Assembly: GCF_002245625.1 (NCBI RefSeq)
Contig: NZ_NOIG01000001.1
Coordinates: 186,001-250,000 of the forward strand
Direction of reading: 5' to 3'
Source: Acidovorax kalamii
GTDB taxonomy: Bacteria; Pseudomonadota; Gammaproteobacteria; Burkholderiales; Burkholderiaceae_C
DNA length: 64,000 nucleotides
Positions 38,178 to 47,577 of the stretch are shown in pieces (the stretch's first letter is position 1; every line of letters starts with the position of its first letter). The position numbers and the translations under genes were made by a program. The notes beneath the pieces are model-generated. The model saw nothing but the letters and a program-made list of their open reading frames with translations, was not told the DNA's origin and did no database searches.

Positions 38178-39376
38178 GGGCTTGGAATCTCCGTGGTTGG
38201 CAGGGTGTGCAATTGCTCAATGCAGCGGCGCAAGGTGTCTGGCTGGCCAAAGCCCCCGGCCTTGGTGGCAAAAGCCAGTGTTCGTGTGGGCAGCTGCAGC
38301 GCGCCGTAGGGCACGCCGGGCGCCACTTCGCCCAGCAGGTCGAGGTGGGTCGCCTGCAACACCTCGATCACGCGCCGGGCCGTGTCGCCACCGGTGGCCA
38401 CCAGCCCGTCCCACTGCGCTGCGCATTGCCCGGCCAGCCACGCGAGCTGCTGTGCAGGCTGGGCTGAGAACCCGGGGGCGGGCGGCGGGGTGTGTCCGGG
38501 CGGCGTGGCGCTGGTCAGGCACACAACTGGGTGTGTGGCCAGGGCCTGGGTCAAGACGTTCTGCAGGGCCTGGAGCGCGGCCATGGCCAGGCCAGGCTCG
38601 CCCGGTGGGGGCGGGAGGCGCACCACAGGGATGCCTGCGCGCTGCAGTTCCCCCACCTGCCCGCCGTTGGCGGGGTGCAGGCTGCCCACCACCACCAGGG
38701 TGCACCGGGGCCGCCCCAGGTGCGGTGGGCTGGTGTGGCGTGCGGGGGGCGCTGGGCATGGGGGCGCCCCGTGGGCGCGGGCGAGTGCACTGGCCAGCCC
38801 TGGCGACCCCACCCAGAGCAGGTCTGGCCGGCGTAGGCCGGTGGTGGCGACGACGGCATCCAGGTCGGCATCGGTGGTGGCGTCGTGGATGCGCAGTCGC
38901 TGCGCGGGCACGCCGCGTGGTCCCCCCATGCGGGCCATCACCACGCTGGATGTGATGGGCGTGCGCTGGTCGCTGGCAAACACGGTCTGCTCCAGCGGCA
39001 TGCCGTGCAGCCATTGGCGTCCTTGTTGTGTGGTGCGCCCGGCCGCCGGGAAGGCCGGAGCCACCAGCGCCTGCTGCCGGCCCGCCCCATCCAGGGCACC
39101 GCAGGTCTCGGCGCCCAGGTGGCCGCGCAGGGTGGAGTCAATGGTCTTGAGCAGCACGGGCGCGTGTCGCAGTGCTTGTGCGGCGTGACGGAACCGCGCC
39201 TGCGCGCGCAGCGGGGACACAAACCGGGTGTCGAGGTCGATCGCCAGCACGTCAGAGCTGTGCGGCCCTGCCAGCGCGTTGGGATGCAGCAGCACACGTG
39301 CAGACCGCCCGCAGGCGGCAAAGGGCGCCGCACCGTCGAGGGCACTGGTCAGGTCGTCGGCCAGGATGGCGATCAT
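38174..39376 (-). CDS. four-carbon acid sugar kinase family protein
   Basis: 400-residue kinase of the DUF1537/OtnK-DtnK family, which phosphorylates threonate or erythronate at C4. N-terminal IAILADDLTSALDGAAPF and KTIDSTLRGHLGAE are the substrate-binding motifs; ATGGDTARRV and FATKAGGFGQ at the C-terminus form the nucleotide-binding part. The next gene, overlapping by 4 nt, is the PdxA2-like dehydrogenase, so the pair would turn a C4 sugar acid into a triose phosphate. Which epimer is used cannot be told. First gene of the operon, divergent from a LysR regulator. Confidence 0.88.
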   Translation of the reverse strand: MIAILADDLTSALDGAAPFAACGRSARVLLHPNALAGPHSSDVLAIDLDTRFVSPLRAQARFRHAAQALRHAPVLLKTIDSTLRGHLGAETCGALDGAGRQQALVAPAFPAAGRTTQQGRQWLHGMPLEQTVFASDQRTPITSSVVMARMGGPRGVPAQRLRIHDATTDADLDAVVATTGLRRPDLLWVGSPGLASALARAHGAPPCPAPPARHTSPPHLGRPRCTLVVVGSLHPANGGQVGELQRAGIPVVRLPPPPGEPGLAMAALQALQNVLTQALATHPVVCLTSATPPGHTPPPAPGFSAQPAQQLAWLAGQCAAQWDGLVATGGDTARRVIEVLQATHLDLLGEVAPGVPYGALQLPTRTLAFATKAGGFGQPDTLRRCIEQLHTLPTTEIPSP

Positions 39377-39447
39377 GAAGGTTTCTTCTTGCTCAATGAA
39401 TTCTGGGTACTATGCTTTTTTGAAGAAAATAAAAAAATCGATTTCGA

Positions 39448-39464
39448 CTCAAGGTTTTATTGAG
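39448..39464. promoter_or_regulatory. inverted repeat, candidate LysR operator
   Basis: CTCAA-N7-TTGAG in the 113-bp divergent gap between the kinase gene and the LysR gene; a further CTCAAT half-site is near 39391. LysR-type regulators bind such dyads. The dyad overlaps the TTG at 39460, which argues for the later ATG 39490 as LysR start. Confidence 0.45.
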
Positions 39465-39489
39465 TGAAAGTCAATTGAAGAGCGATGTG

Positions 39490-40395
39490 ATGGATACGAT
39501 TTCCAGGCTTCCCCACCTCTCGGCCCTGCGTGCGTTTGAAGCCACCGTGCGCCATGGCAGCGTCTCGCGCGCGGCGCGAGAGCTGCATCTGACGGATGGC
39601 GCTGTGAGCCGTGCCGTGCGTGACATGGAGGGGGCCCTGGGCTTTGCGCTGTTTCAGCGCGGCAACCGGGCGGTGGTGCCCACTCCTACCGCACGGGTGC
39701 TGGCCGACGATGTGGGGGCGGCACTGGGCCGTTTGCATGCCGCCATGGAGCGTGCGCGCCGGGCCGAGGGCGTGGGCAGGCCGCTGGTGCTGTCGTGCGA
39801 GCCCACCTTTCTCATCCGCTGGTTGATTCCCCGCCTGGCGCTGCTGCAGGCGGCGGTGGGGCCGGAGCGGGAGCTGCGGTTGGTATCGGCCGGTGGGCCG
39901 GTGTTTTTCAGCCGCGATGGCATCGACCTGGCGATTCGCCGCAGCGACTTTCCCTTGGCGCCCGATGTAGTGGCCGAGCCGTTTCTGGACGAGCGCATCG
40001 GCCCTGTGTGTCGACCCGATCTGGCGGCGGCCTGCGCGCAGCGGGATGAGGTGTTGCAGGCCGTGCTGCTGCACACGGCCACCCGCCCCGGTGCCTGGGA
40101 GGGTTGGGCCGGGTTGACCCACACGCGGCTGCAGGCCCAGCGGGATGTGCGGTTTGAGCACTTCTACCAAAGCCTGCAGGCGGCGGTCGCCGGTGCGGGC
40201 ATCGCCATCGGCCCGGTGGCCCTGGTGGCTGACGACCTGGCCACCGGTGTGTTGTGTGCGCCGCGCGGTTTTGTGGCTGATGGTTCCCGCTACCTGCTCA
40301 TGGCGCCGACGGGGGAGGGGGATCGGGCAGCCTTTGCCGCAGTTCTGGCCTGGCTGCGTGGGGCCTGCCAGTCGCTTCCGGCTGGTCAGCCCTGA
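39490..40395 (+). CDS. LysR-family transcriptional regulator (GcvA-like)
   Basis: 301 residues. The winged HTH is N-terminal (LSALRAFEATVRHGSVSRAARELHLTDGAVSRAVRDME), with the GcvA-like phrasing LPHLSALRAFE. The effector domain contains LRLVSAGGPVFF and DLAIRRSDFPL. Divergently oriented to the sugar-acid kinase operon, so it is its probable activator, with the sugar acid as inducer. Start ATG 39490, with GAAGAG upstream; a TTG start at 39460 would add ten residues. Confidence 0.9.
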   Translation: MDTISRLPHLSALRAFEATVRHGSVSRAARELHLTDGAVSRAVRDMEGALGFALFQRGNRAVVPTPTARVLADDVGAALGRLHAAMERARRAEGVGRPLVLSCEPTFLIRWLIPRLALLQAAVGPERELRLVSAGGPVFFSRDGIDLAIRRSDFPLAPDVVAEPFLDERIGPVCRPDLAAACAQRDEVLQAVLLHTATRPGAWEGWAGLTHTRLQAQRDVRFEHFYQSLQAAVAGAGIAIGPVALVADDLATGVLCAPRGFVADGSRYLLMAPTGEGDRAAFAAVLAWLRGACQSLPAGQP

Positions 40396-41150
40396 GAGCC
40401 GTTTGCGGAACCGGCGCCCGCCGTTGTGGGGGCTGCGGCGGCTGTTGTTGGCGCCGGTGGGGTTGGCGCCTCTGTAGCCTGTTCGGGCGCTGCGGGAGGC
40501 TGCGGCACTGCAGCCGGAACAGGTGGCACGCCCTGAAAGCGCCGCACCACCCGCTGGAATACCAGCGAATTCGGGATCTGCAGCCAGGCCACATGCTCGG
40601 CCGTGGCGCCATGGTCTTCCAGCGTGGTGTAGAGCAGGTTGATGTCCACCACGCGCCCCTTGGCGCCGGGTTTCTCTGCGGTGTCCAGCACCTCGATGTA
40701 GTCGCCGATGCGGAATGGCCGCACCGTGAAGATCAGCAGAGCGCAGAACAGGTTGGACAACACGCTCCAGGCGGCAAAAAACGCCACCGCACCCACCGTG
40801 GCAAAACCGGTGAACGCCGTCCAGAGCACGGTGGCGGAGACGCCCATGCGCTCCAGCACCAGCAGCAGCGCACTGGCCACGATGATCCAGCGGATCAGCC
40901 CGTTGAGGGGCACGACCAGCTCGTCCGGCACCTGGTAGTGGCTGCTGGCGCGGCGCACGATGCGGCGCAGCACGCGCTGCAGCAGCCAGGCCACAAAGAG
41001 GATGAGCAGGATCTGCGTGCCGGGGATGATGACCTCCAGCCAGTCCTGCACCCAGTCGGGCAGGCGGGTTTTCAGCAGCTGCATGCGGGAGGCCACGGTG
41101 CGCGCGCTGCGCTCGGTGGCATCAAACGAGAAGGCGGAAAAGAAACTCAA
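40386..41150 (-). CDS. MscS-family mechanosensitive channel
   Basis: 254 residues: three hydrophobic segments (about 39-59, 84-100 and 113-140) and the MscS beta domain. The pore helix shows GFATVGAVAFFAAWSVLSNLFCALLIF and the beta domain RPFRIGDYIEVLD and GRVVDINLLYTTLED, with IPNSLVF as the usual next motif. The short N-terminus makes it a compact MscS. Its C-terminus is a Pro/Ala-rich tail without structure. The start overlaps the stop of the upstream diguanylate cyclase gene by 4 nt. The 3' end overlaps the LysR gene tail by 10 bp, convergent. Confidence 0.9.
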   Translation of the reverse strand: MSFFSAFSFDATERSARTVASRMQLLKTRLPDWVQDWLEVIIPGTQILLILFVAWLLQRVLRRIVRRASSHYQVPDELVVPLNGLIRWIIVASALLLVLERMGVSATVLWTAFTGFATVGAVAFFAAWSVLSNLFCALLIFTVRPFRIGDYIEVLDTAEKPGAKGRVVDINLLYTTLEDHGATAEHVAWLQIPNSLVFQRVVRRFQGVPPVPAAVPQPPAAPEQATEAPTPPAPTTAAAAPTTAGAGSANGSQG

Positions 41151-42181
41151 TTGCGCAGTTGCTCCACGGTGTCCATCTGCATTTCAAAACTGAAGAAACG
41201 GTTGCGGCCCTGGGCCTTGGCCGCGTACAGGGCCTGGTCGGCGCGCATGATCATGCTTTCGGCATTGGTGCTGTCGTCGGGCACGCAGGTGGTGATGCCG
41301 CCGGACAGCGTAAGGATGTCGCCCAGGGGCGAATTGGCATGCGCGATGGCACGCACCTTGAGCAGCTGCCCCAGGGCCCGCGCGAAGGTCATGGCCCCCG
41401 AGCGGGGCGTGTTGGGCAGGATGAGGGCGAATTCTTCGCCGCCGTACCGCGAGGCCACATCCCGGGGGCGCACACACACTTCGCGCAGCAGGCGGCCTAC
41501 CTCCTTCAGGCAGGCGTCGCCCTGCACATGGCCGCTGGTGTCGTTGAAGAGCTTGAAATGGTCCAGGTCGCACAGCATCAGCGTGAGCGGCGTGCCATCC
41601 CGCCGTGCGGCCAGGATCTCGTTGTGCAGGATGCGGTCGAAGCCCCGGCGGTTGACCAGGCCGGTGAGCGCATCGATCTCCACCATCTCGTTGAGCCGCT
41701 GGTTGGCGGCATGCAATTCGGCCGACATCAGCACCAGCCGGCGGCGCATGTCCAGCAGTCGTCGCATGGCGCGCAGCTTGGCCATGAGCACGATGGGCTT
41801 GACGGGTTTGACGAGGTAGTCGTCGCCCCCCACCTCAATGCCACGCCACACGTCCAGCTCGTTGTCCAGGCCCGACAGGAAGATGATGGGTGTCCAGTCG
41901 CCCGCCTCGCTCTCGCGCATCTGCTGGGCCACCCAGTAGCCGTCCTGGCCGGGCAGCTTGATGTCGAGCAGCACCAGGTCCGGGCGGTGGGTCTTGAAGA
42001 GGTGCAGCGCCGCCTGGCCCTCGGGCGCCTCGAAAATCTTGGATACGCCTGCGCGCCGCAGCTCGGCCACCAGCGCTGCGCGCACGGAGCCCTGGTCTTC
42101 GACCACCAGCACCGAGAACGCATTGCCCGAGGGCAAGGGCTCGGCGGCGGGGTAGGGGGCGTTGCTGGAGCTGAAAGGCAC
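41147..42181 (-). CDS. response regulator with GGDEF diguanylate cyclase output
   Basis: About 344 residues from GTG 42181, which has AAGGAG 6 nt upstream; a longer frame starts at ATG 42238. REC domain with phosphoacceptor D73 (LVLLDIKLPGQDG) and K125 (DDYLVKPVKP). A linker helix leads to a GGDEF domain with active-site YGGEEF (247-251), so cyclase activity is expected, and an RxxD inhibitory site (238-241, five residues upstream) for c-di-GMP feedback. It resembles PleD-like or WspR-like single-REC cyclases. No cognate histidine kinase is in the window; it may couple with the MscS channel gene downstream, but that is only proximity. Confidence 0.92.
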   Translation of the reverse strand: MPFSSSNAPYPAAEPLPSGNAFSVLVVEDQGSVRAALVAELRRAGVSKIFEAPEGQAALHLFKTHRPDLVLLDIKLPGQDGYWVAQQMRESEAGDWTPIIFLSGLDNELDVWRGIEVGGDDYLVKPVKPIVLMAKLRAMRRLLDMRRRLVLMSAELHAANQRLNEMVEIDALTGLVNRRGFDRILHNEILAARRDGTPLTLMLCDLDHFKLFNDTSGHVQGDACLKEVGRLLREVCVRPRDVASRYGGEEFALILPNTPRSGAMTFARALGQLLKVRAIAHANSPLGDILTLSGGITTCVPDDSTNAESMIMRADQALYAAKAQGRNRFFSFEMQMDTVEQLRN

Positions 42182-42260
42182 AGGGGTCTCCTTGGGCGCC
42201 GTCGTCAAGCGGCGCGGTCTCGGGCTCCCGGAGTGCATCGCTCCGGGGCTTCGCTCAGGC

Positions 42261-43808
42261 TCAGGACTCGCGGCGCAGCGCCGGGAACAGGATCACGTCG
42301 CGGATGCTCGGGCTGTCGGTCAGCAGCATCATGAGGCGGTCAATGCCAATGCCGCAACCCCCTGTGGGGGGCATGCCGTACTCCAGCGCGCGCACGAAGT
42401 CGTGGTCGTAGAACATGGCTTCGTCGTCGCCGCTGTCCTTGGCGGCCACCTGGGCGTGGAAGCGCGCGGCCTGGTCTTCGGCGTCATTCAGCTCGCTGAA
42501 GCCGTTGCCGAACTCGCGGCCGGTGATGTACAGCTCGAATCGTTCGGTCACCTCGGGGCGGTTGTCGTTGGCGCGTGCCAGGGGCGAGATCTCCGTCGGG
42601 TGCTCCATGATGAAGGTGGGCAGCCACAGCTTGTCTTCCACGGTTTCCTCGAAGTACAGCACCTGCAGGCTGGCCAGCGAGCGGGCCGAGAGCTTGTCCT
42701 TCTCTTCCGTCATGCCCAGCTTCTTCAAGGCGCTGATGAGCCAGGCGGCATCGTCCACATGGGCACCCGCCTCGGTGTACTGGAAGATCGCTTCGCGGAT
42801 GGTCAGGCGCGCAAACGGCTGCGACAGGTCCACCGCGCGGCCTTGGTAGGTCAGCTGCAACGATCCGGTGGCCTTGAGTGCAACCTCGCGAATCAGCGTC
42901 TCGGTGAAGTCCATCAGGTCCAGATAGTTCCAGTACGCTGCGTAGAACTCCATCATGGTGAACTCGGGGTTGTGGCGCACCGAGATCCCTTCGTTGCGGT
43001 AGCTGCGGTTGATTTCGAACACGCGCTCGAAACCGCCCACGATCAGGCGCTTGAGGTAGAGCTCGGGTGCGATGCGCAGGTACATCTCCTGCTCCAGCGC
43101 GTTGTGGTGCGTCACGAACGGCTTGGCATTGGCACCGCCCGGGATGGGGTGCAGCATGGGCGTCTCGACTTCGAGAAAGCCGTGGCTCACCATGAATTCG
43201 CGCAGGCCGCTCACGGCCTTGCTGCGGGCCATGAAGCGCTTGCGGGCGTGCTCGTCGGTGATCAGGTCCACATAGCGCTGGCGGTACTTCTGCTCCTGAT
43301 CGGCCATGCCGTGGAACTTGTCGGGCAGAGGGCGAAGGCTCTTGGTCAGCAGGCGCAGGCCAGTCACCTTGATCGACAGCTCGCCCGTCTTGGTCTTCAT
43401 GAGGGTGCCCTCGGCGCCCACGATGTCGCCCAGGTCCCAGTGCTTGAAGGCGGCGTACAGCTCTTCGCCCACCGCATCGCGTGTGACGTAGAGCTGGATG
43501 CGGCCACCCACCTCGCCCAGCGAGCCGTCCTGCACCGTGGCGAAACTGGCCTTGCCCATCACACGCTTGAGCATCATGCGGCCGGCCACGCTGACGGTGA
43601 CGGGCGTGGCTTCCAGTGCCTCGTTGGCCGTCTCGCCGTGGTCCTGGTGCAGCTGGGCCGCCTTGTGGGCGGGCTTGAAGTTGTTGGGGAAGGCCACGCC
43701 ACCGCCATTGGCTTGCACTTCGCGCAAGGCGCGGAGCTTTTCGCGGCGCTCGGCGATGAGCTGGTTGTCGTCCTGGGGGGCGGGGTGGTTTGGTGAAGTG
43801 TCAGGCAT
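42261..43808 (-). CDS. lysS: lysyl-tRNA synthetase (class II)
   Basis: Charges tRNA-Lys. 515 residues. OB-fold anticodon-binding domain in the N-terminal third; class II motif 2 as [23 protein letters not shown] and motif 3 as [14 protein letters not shown]. The start is ATG 43808 ([14 protein letters not shown]), well supported by conservation of the REKLRALR segment after it; upstream in-frame codons lack support. No SD visible. It marks the boundary between the conserved backbone and the polysaccharide cluster. Confidence 0.97.
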   Translation of the reverse strand: MPDTSPNHPAPQDDNQLIAERREKLRALREVQANGGGVAFPNNFKPAHKAAQLHQDHGETANEALEATPVTVSVAGRMMLKRVMGKASFATVQDGSLGEVGGRIQLYVTRDAVGEELYAAFKHWDLGDIVGAEGTLMKTKTGELSIKVTGLRLLTKSLRPLPDKFHGMADQEQKYRQRYVDLITDEHARKRFMARSKAVSGLREFMVSHGFLEVETPMLHPIPGGANAKPFVTHHNALEQEMYLRIAPELYLKRLIVGGFERVFEINRSYRNEGISVRHNPEFTMMEFYAAYWNYLDLMDFTETLIREVALKATGSLQLTYQGRAVDLSQPFARLTIREAIFQYTEAGAHVDDAAWLISALKKLGMTEEKDKLSARSLASLQVLYFEETVEDKLWLPTFIMEHPTEISPLARANDNRPEVTERFELYITGREFGNGFSELNDAEDQAARFHAQVAAKDSGDDEAMFYDHDFVRALEYGMPPTGGCGIGIDRLMMLLTDSPSIRDVILFPALRRES

Positions 43809-43845
43809 GGCGCGCTCAGTGGGCGAGTGGAGCAAACCTTCTATT

Positions 43846-45090
43846 TTAGTTTCTATCGCTACGGGCCTGAGAAAGCACTTTGGCTGCGACGGTCGCGGTC
43901 CTTTCAATTTCTGCCGCAGTAAGGGTAGGGTGGACCAGAAACATCAAGCTGGACTCTCCAAGATCTCTGGCCGTGGGCATCGGCTTAGAAGGGCGCCAGC
44001 CCGTCCCTTCAAACGCTTTCTCTAGGTAGACCTCAGAACAGCTGCCGTGGTAGCAAGGCACTCCGGCGTTGTTGATTGCATCTGCTACGCGATCACGGTT
44101 CCAGCCAGGCGCTAGGTGCTGCTGCTGCACATACAAATAGAACCTGTACTGTGCGTGCAAACAGCCGCAAGTGGGTGGAGCGGGGGGGGCGTGGAGAGTT
44201 TGACAAGACTCACAGCTACTGAAAACAGGAAGCCGTATTGGTCCTCGTGTACCCGAAAACTCTGAAAGAGTCGTACGCAGTGCTTCAGCGTGAGCGTTGC
44301 GCTGGCGGGTCCATTCAGGCAACCGGTGCAATTGAATCCGGCCGATTGCTGCCTGCATCTCCAGCATGCGCCAGTTGGTGCCGAAGCTCTCGTGCAGCCA
44401 ACGGAAACCCGGCGGGTGCTGGCGCTCGTACACAGCAGCGTAGCTCTTGCCGTGGTCCTTGTAGGCCCACATGTCGCGCCACAGTTGTTCATCGTTCACG
44501 GTGACCATGCCGCCCTCGCCCCCGGTGGTCATGATCTTGTCCTGACAGAAACTCCAGGCCCCGACGTGGCCGATACTCCCCACGCTGCGGCCCTTGTAGA
44601 GGGCACCATGCGCCTGCGCGCAGTCCTCGATGACCTTGAAACCGTGCTGCGCGGCCAACGCCATGATGGGGTCCATGTCGCAGGGCCAGCCCGCCAGGTG
44701 CACGCAGATCACGGCCTTGGTGCGCGGCGTGAGCACCTGCGCGATGGTGCTCGCGGACAGGTTGCCACTATCGGCATCGACGTCGGCGAACACCGGCGTC
44801 GCGCCCGCGTTGACCACGCAGGACACGCTGGCAATGAAGGTGCGCGGCGTGACCACCACCTCGTCGCCAGGGCCAATCCCGAGACCCTTGAGCGCCAGAT
44901 CCAGAGCCAGGGTGCCGTTGGACAGCGCGATGGCATGGCGCGTCCCGCACCAGGCGGCGAATTCACGCTCGAACTCGCGACATTCGTTGCCGGTCCAGTA
45001 ATTGACCTTGTTGGACAGCAGCACCTGCTGCACGGCCCGAGCCTCTTCCTCGGTGTAGCTGGGCCAGGGGGAGAAAGGCGTGTTCAGCAT
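43846..45090 (-). CDS. DegT/DnrJ/EryC1-family sugar aminotransferase (PglE-like)
   Basis: PLP-dependent transaminase of 414 residues acting on a nucleotide keto-sugar. The PLP lysine is K185 ([15 protein letters not shown]) and the conserved aspartate is in [11 protein letters not shown]. The N-terminal [19 protein letters not shown] and [11 protein letters not shown] motifs are typical. Together with the next two downstream-overlapping genes it makes a PglE-PglD-PglC-like set for bacillosamine-type sugars. It has an insertion of about 20 residues rich in Cys ([20 protein letters not shown]) near residue 300, and a run of eight C on the coding strand (44182-44189) lies in it. Last gene of the cluster. 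Confidence 0.9.
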   Translation of the reverse strand: MLNTPFSPWPSYTEEEARAVQQVLLSNKVNYWTGNECREFEREFAAWCGTRHAIALSNGTLALDLALKGLGIGPGDEVVVTPRTFIASVSCVVNAGATPVFADVDADSGNLSASTIAQVLTPRTKAVICVHLAGWPCDMDPIMALAAQHGFKVIEDCAQAHGALYKGRSVGSIGHVGAWSFCQDKIMTTGGEGGMVTVNDEQLWRDMWAYKDHGKSYAAVYERQHPPGFRWLHESFGTNWRMLEMQAAIGRIQLHRLPEWTRQRNAHAEALRTTLSEFSGTRGPIRLPVFSSCESCQTLHAPPAPPTCGCLHAQYRFYLYVQQQHLAPGWNRDRVADAINNAGVPCYHGSCSEVYLEKAFEGTGWRPSKPMPTARDLGESSLMFLVHPTLTAAEIERTATVAAKVLSQARSDRN

Positions 45091-45109
45091 GATCTTGATG
45101 ACTCTGCGC

Positions 45110-45742
45110 TCATGTTTTGCCTGCGCCCTTAAGCACGGCGGGGTTACCGACGACCGTGAGCCCGTCAGACACGGCCTGCACCACCACAGCGCCTGCGCCC
45201 ACCATGACACGCTCGCCAAGGATCATGCCCTGCTTGACGGCGGCTCCCACACCCACCCAGCTGCCGTGTCCAACCTGGACATGACCCGAAAGGTGCGCGC
45301 CCGGACAGATATGCACGGCGTCTCCCAGGCGGCAGTCATGGTCCACCGTAGCACCTGTGTTGATGATGCCGGCCTGGCCCACGACGGCGTCGATGTTCAC
45401 AACCGCGCCGGCCATCAACACGGTGCCTGCGCCCAGCACGGCATGAGGACTCACCACGGCGGCGGGGTGCACCACGGTCACCAGCGGTGCGCCTGCGGCC
45501 TGCAGGGTTTGGTGCTTGGCCCAGCGCACAGCGCAATCGCCTATGGAAACGATCACCCCCTGGAATTCCTGAAGCCGCGCCAGCAGCGCGGCGCTGTCAC
45601 CCGTCACAGGCCAGGGGCCGTTGCTCTGACGCTGCGGCCAGGCATCGTCAAAGAACTCTACGGCACCCCAGCCGCCGGCCAGGGCTGCATCGGCGACCAC
45701 CTTGCCGTGGCCGCTGGCACCGAGCAGGGCCAGACGTTTCAT
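45110..45742 (-). CDS. NeuD/PglD-family sugar N-acetyltransferase
   Basis: 210-residue left-handed beta-helix acyltransferase. N-terminal Rossmann-like nucleotide-sugar domain (LALLGASGHGKVVADAAL), then hexapeptide repeats (VVSPHAVLGAGTVLM, GHVQVGHGSWVGVGA). Catalytic base H135 in VDHDCRLGD. Acts after the aminotransferase to acetylate a UDP-4-amino-sugar. Its start overlaps the stop of the sugar transferase by 4 nt (ATGA). The N-terminal domain and the length (210) match PglD-like proteins rather than serine acetyltransferases. Confidence 0.9.
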   Translation of the reverse strand: MKRLALLGASGHGKVVADAALAGGWGAVEFFDDAWPQRQSNGPWPVTGDSAALLARLQEFQGVIVSIGDCAVRWAKHQTLQAAGAPLVTVVHPAAVVSPHAVLGAGTVLMAGAVVNIDAVVGQAGIINTGATVDHDCRLGDAVHICPGAHLSGHVQVGHGSWVGVGAAVKQGMILGERVMVGAGAVVVQAVSDGLTVVGNPAVLKGAGKT

Positions 45743-46332
45743 GGCTTATTCCCCGTGAAGCGGGGCATGGTGGCCTCGCCTTGCGCGCTGATGCCTTCGC
45801 GCACGATGACCTTGCGCACCGTGAGCCAGAGGATGCGCAGATCCAGCCAGAGCGAACGGTGGTCGACATACCAGATGTCAAGCTTGAAGCGCTCTTCCCA
45901 GCTGAGGGCGTTGCGCCCATTCACCTGGGCCCAGCCGGTGATGCCCGGGCGCACCTCATGGCGCCGCGCCTGCTCTGGCGAGTACAGCGGCAGATACTCC
46001 ATCAGCAGGGGCCGCGGTCCCACCAGGCTCATCTCACCGCGCAACACATTCCAGAGCTCGGGCAACTCGTCCAGGCTGCTGGCTCGCAGGAAACGGCCAA
46101 AGGACGTCAGGCGCTGAACATCCGGCAACAGTTCGCCATCCGCGCCGCGTTCGTCCGTCATGGTGCGGAACTTGACCATCATGAAAGGCCGCCCGTGCTG
46201 GCCGGGGCGGATCTGGCGGAACAACACCGGGCTGCCGAGCTTGCAGCGCACTAGGCCCCACAGCAACAGCAGGGGCAGGGCCAGAGCCAGCAGAAGCCCG
46301 AACGACAGCAGCAGGTCAAAAAGGCGCTTCAT
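45739..46332 (-). CDS. initiating sugar-1-phosphate transferase (PglC/WcaJ family)
   Basis: 197-residue monotopic phosphoglycosyl transferase that loads the first sugar onto undecaprenyl phosphate at the inner membrane. One N-terminal hydrophobic helix, then the catalytic core: KFRTMTDE, SLDELPELWNVLRGEMSLVGPRP with the Asp-Glu dyad, and PGITGWAQVNGRN. The small size, without extra membrane helices, indicates PglC/WecP-type rather than large WbaP/WcaJ. Start ATG 46332 overlaps the GT gene's stop. Probably starts assembly of the repeat unit. Confidence 0.92.
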   Translation of the reverse strand: MKRLFDLLLSFGLLLALALPLLLLWGLVRCKLGSPVLFRQIRPGQHGRPFMMVKFRTMTDERGADGELLPDVQRLTSFGRFLRASSLDELPELWNVLRGEMSLVGPRPLLMEYLPLYSPEQARRHEVRPGITGWAQVNGRNALSWEERFKLDIWYVDHRSLWLDLRILWLTVRKVIVREGISAQGEATMPRFTGNKP

Positions 46333-47570
46333 CGCACCGCCCCTGCTTCCGCCGGACCGAACAGGATGGCCAGGTAGTTCCTGGCCAGCGTCTCGTAGCG
46401 GCGATGCGCCAGGATCCATTCGCGGCCACGCCGGCCGATGGCCTCGCGCTGTGCGGCGTCCATGGCTGCATAACGCTGGAGTTCACGGCGCAGCGCCGTC
46501 ACGTCGCCGGCCGGCACATAAGTGCCGCAATCGGCCTCGTTGATCATCGAGGGGAAGCCGGTGTACGAGGCCACAACCGGCTTGCCGGCCAGCATGTAGT
46601 CGATCACCTTGTTCAGGGACTGTCCGTACTTCCAGACCGTCGAGACGTGCACGGAGAAGTACAGCAGGTCGCAGTGCGAGAGCACGGACTGCACCATCTG
46701 CTTGGGTACACGCGGCGCGAAGGTGAGGTTGCTCAGGTGCGCGTACTTGCGCTGGTAGTGCGCGCGCAGGTCACCCTCTCCGACGACGAGGAAGTGGACC
46801 CCGGGGTCGTCCTTCATGGCCTCGGCGCAGTCGAGCATGGTGTCCAGCGCGTTGGTGATGCCTATGGTGCCGGCATGCGCCACGATGAACTTGCCCTTGG
46901 GGATGTACTTCTCGACGTAGTCGGCCGGCAGCGCCTCCCCCGGACCCAGGGCCGCTTCGTCGACGGCCATGGGGATGCAGTGGGTGGTCTTGGGCCGCCC
47001 CAGCGCACCGGCCACGTGCTCGCCGAGGTTGGGCATGGTGCCCACGATGGCATCCGCGTGACGGTAGCCCAGCTTCTCGATGAAGCCCAGGCCCAGCACC
47101 AGCGGATTCCAGCGGCTGAAACCACCCTCCTCCGTGATGGTCAGCGGCCAGATATCGCGGATTTCGAGCACCAGACGGCACTTGTAGCGCCGACGCAGCA
47201 GAAAGCCATTGAGGATAGTGAGCAACGACAGACTGGAGACGATCACCACGTCGGGCGCGGGCAATCTGTCCTTGGGCAGGCGCCAGAGCCGCCACTCGAA
47301 GTCCAGCCAGCTCAGAATGCGCCGCAGCGACTTGGCCACCGTGTACTTCATGGTCCGCACCCAGCACAGCCGCATGCCGTCGACCTCCTGGAAGAGATAG
47401 GGCTCCTCCAGCACAGGCACCTCGGTAAGCTGGTTGGAATCCGAGGTGATGATCACGCTCTGATAGCCCATACGCGCAAACTCACGCATGATGAGATAGC
47501 CGCGTCCGCCCGCACCGACCTTGGCCGGCGGCGCCACGTATTTGGAAACGTACCAGATGCAGGGCTTCAC
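46329..47570 (-). CDS. glycosyltransferase family 4 (WbuB-like)
   Basis: 413 residues, GT-B fold. N-terminal acceptor domain with WYVSKYVAPPAKVGAGGRG; the C-terminal nucleotide-sugar domain has FIVAHAGTIGITNALD and the GT4 pattern KVIDYMLAGKPVVAS...E. These enzymes add the second or later sugar to lipid-linked intermediates in the cytoplasm. The similarity is to WbuB-type N-acetyl-L-fucosamine transferases, but the sugar is not certain. Four-nt overlap with the following gene and 8 bp from the previous one. Confidence 0.88.
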   Translation of the reverse strand: MKPCIWYVSKYVAPPAKVGAGGRGYLIMREFARMGYQSVIITSDSNQLTEVPVLEEPYLFQEVDGMRLCWVRTMKYTVAKSLRRILSWLDFEWRLWRLPKDRLPAPDVVIVSSLSLLTILNGFLLRRRYKCRLVLEIRDIWPLTITEEGGFSRWNPLVLGLGFIEKLGYRHADAIVGTMPNLGEHVAGALGRPKTTHCIPMAVDEAALGPGEALPADYVEKYIPKGKFIVAHAGTIGITNALDTMLDCAEAMKDDPGVHFLVVGEGDLRAHYQRKYAHLSNLTFAPRVPKQMVQSVLSHCDLLYFSVHVSTVWKYGQSLNKVIDYMLAGKPVVASYTGFPSMINEADCGTYVPAGDVTALRRELQRYAAMDAAQREAIGRRGREWILAHRRYETLARNYLAILFGPAEAGAVR

Positions 47571-47577
47571 GGGCGGC

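Noticed and set aside
42162-43796. Plus-strand 544-codon frame opposite lysS
   Set aside because: Antisense to a highly conserved aminoacyl-tRNA synthetase; sequence is a mirror of its codons, rich in Ala, Val, Gln and His.
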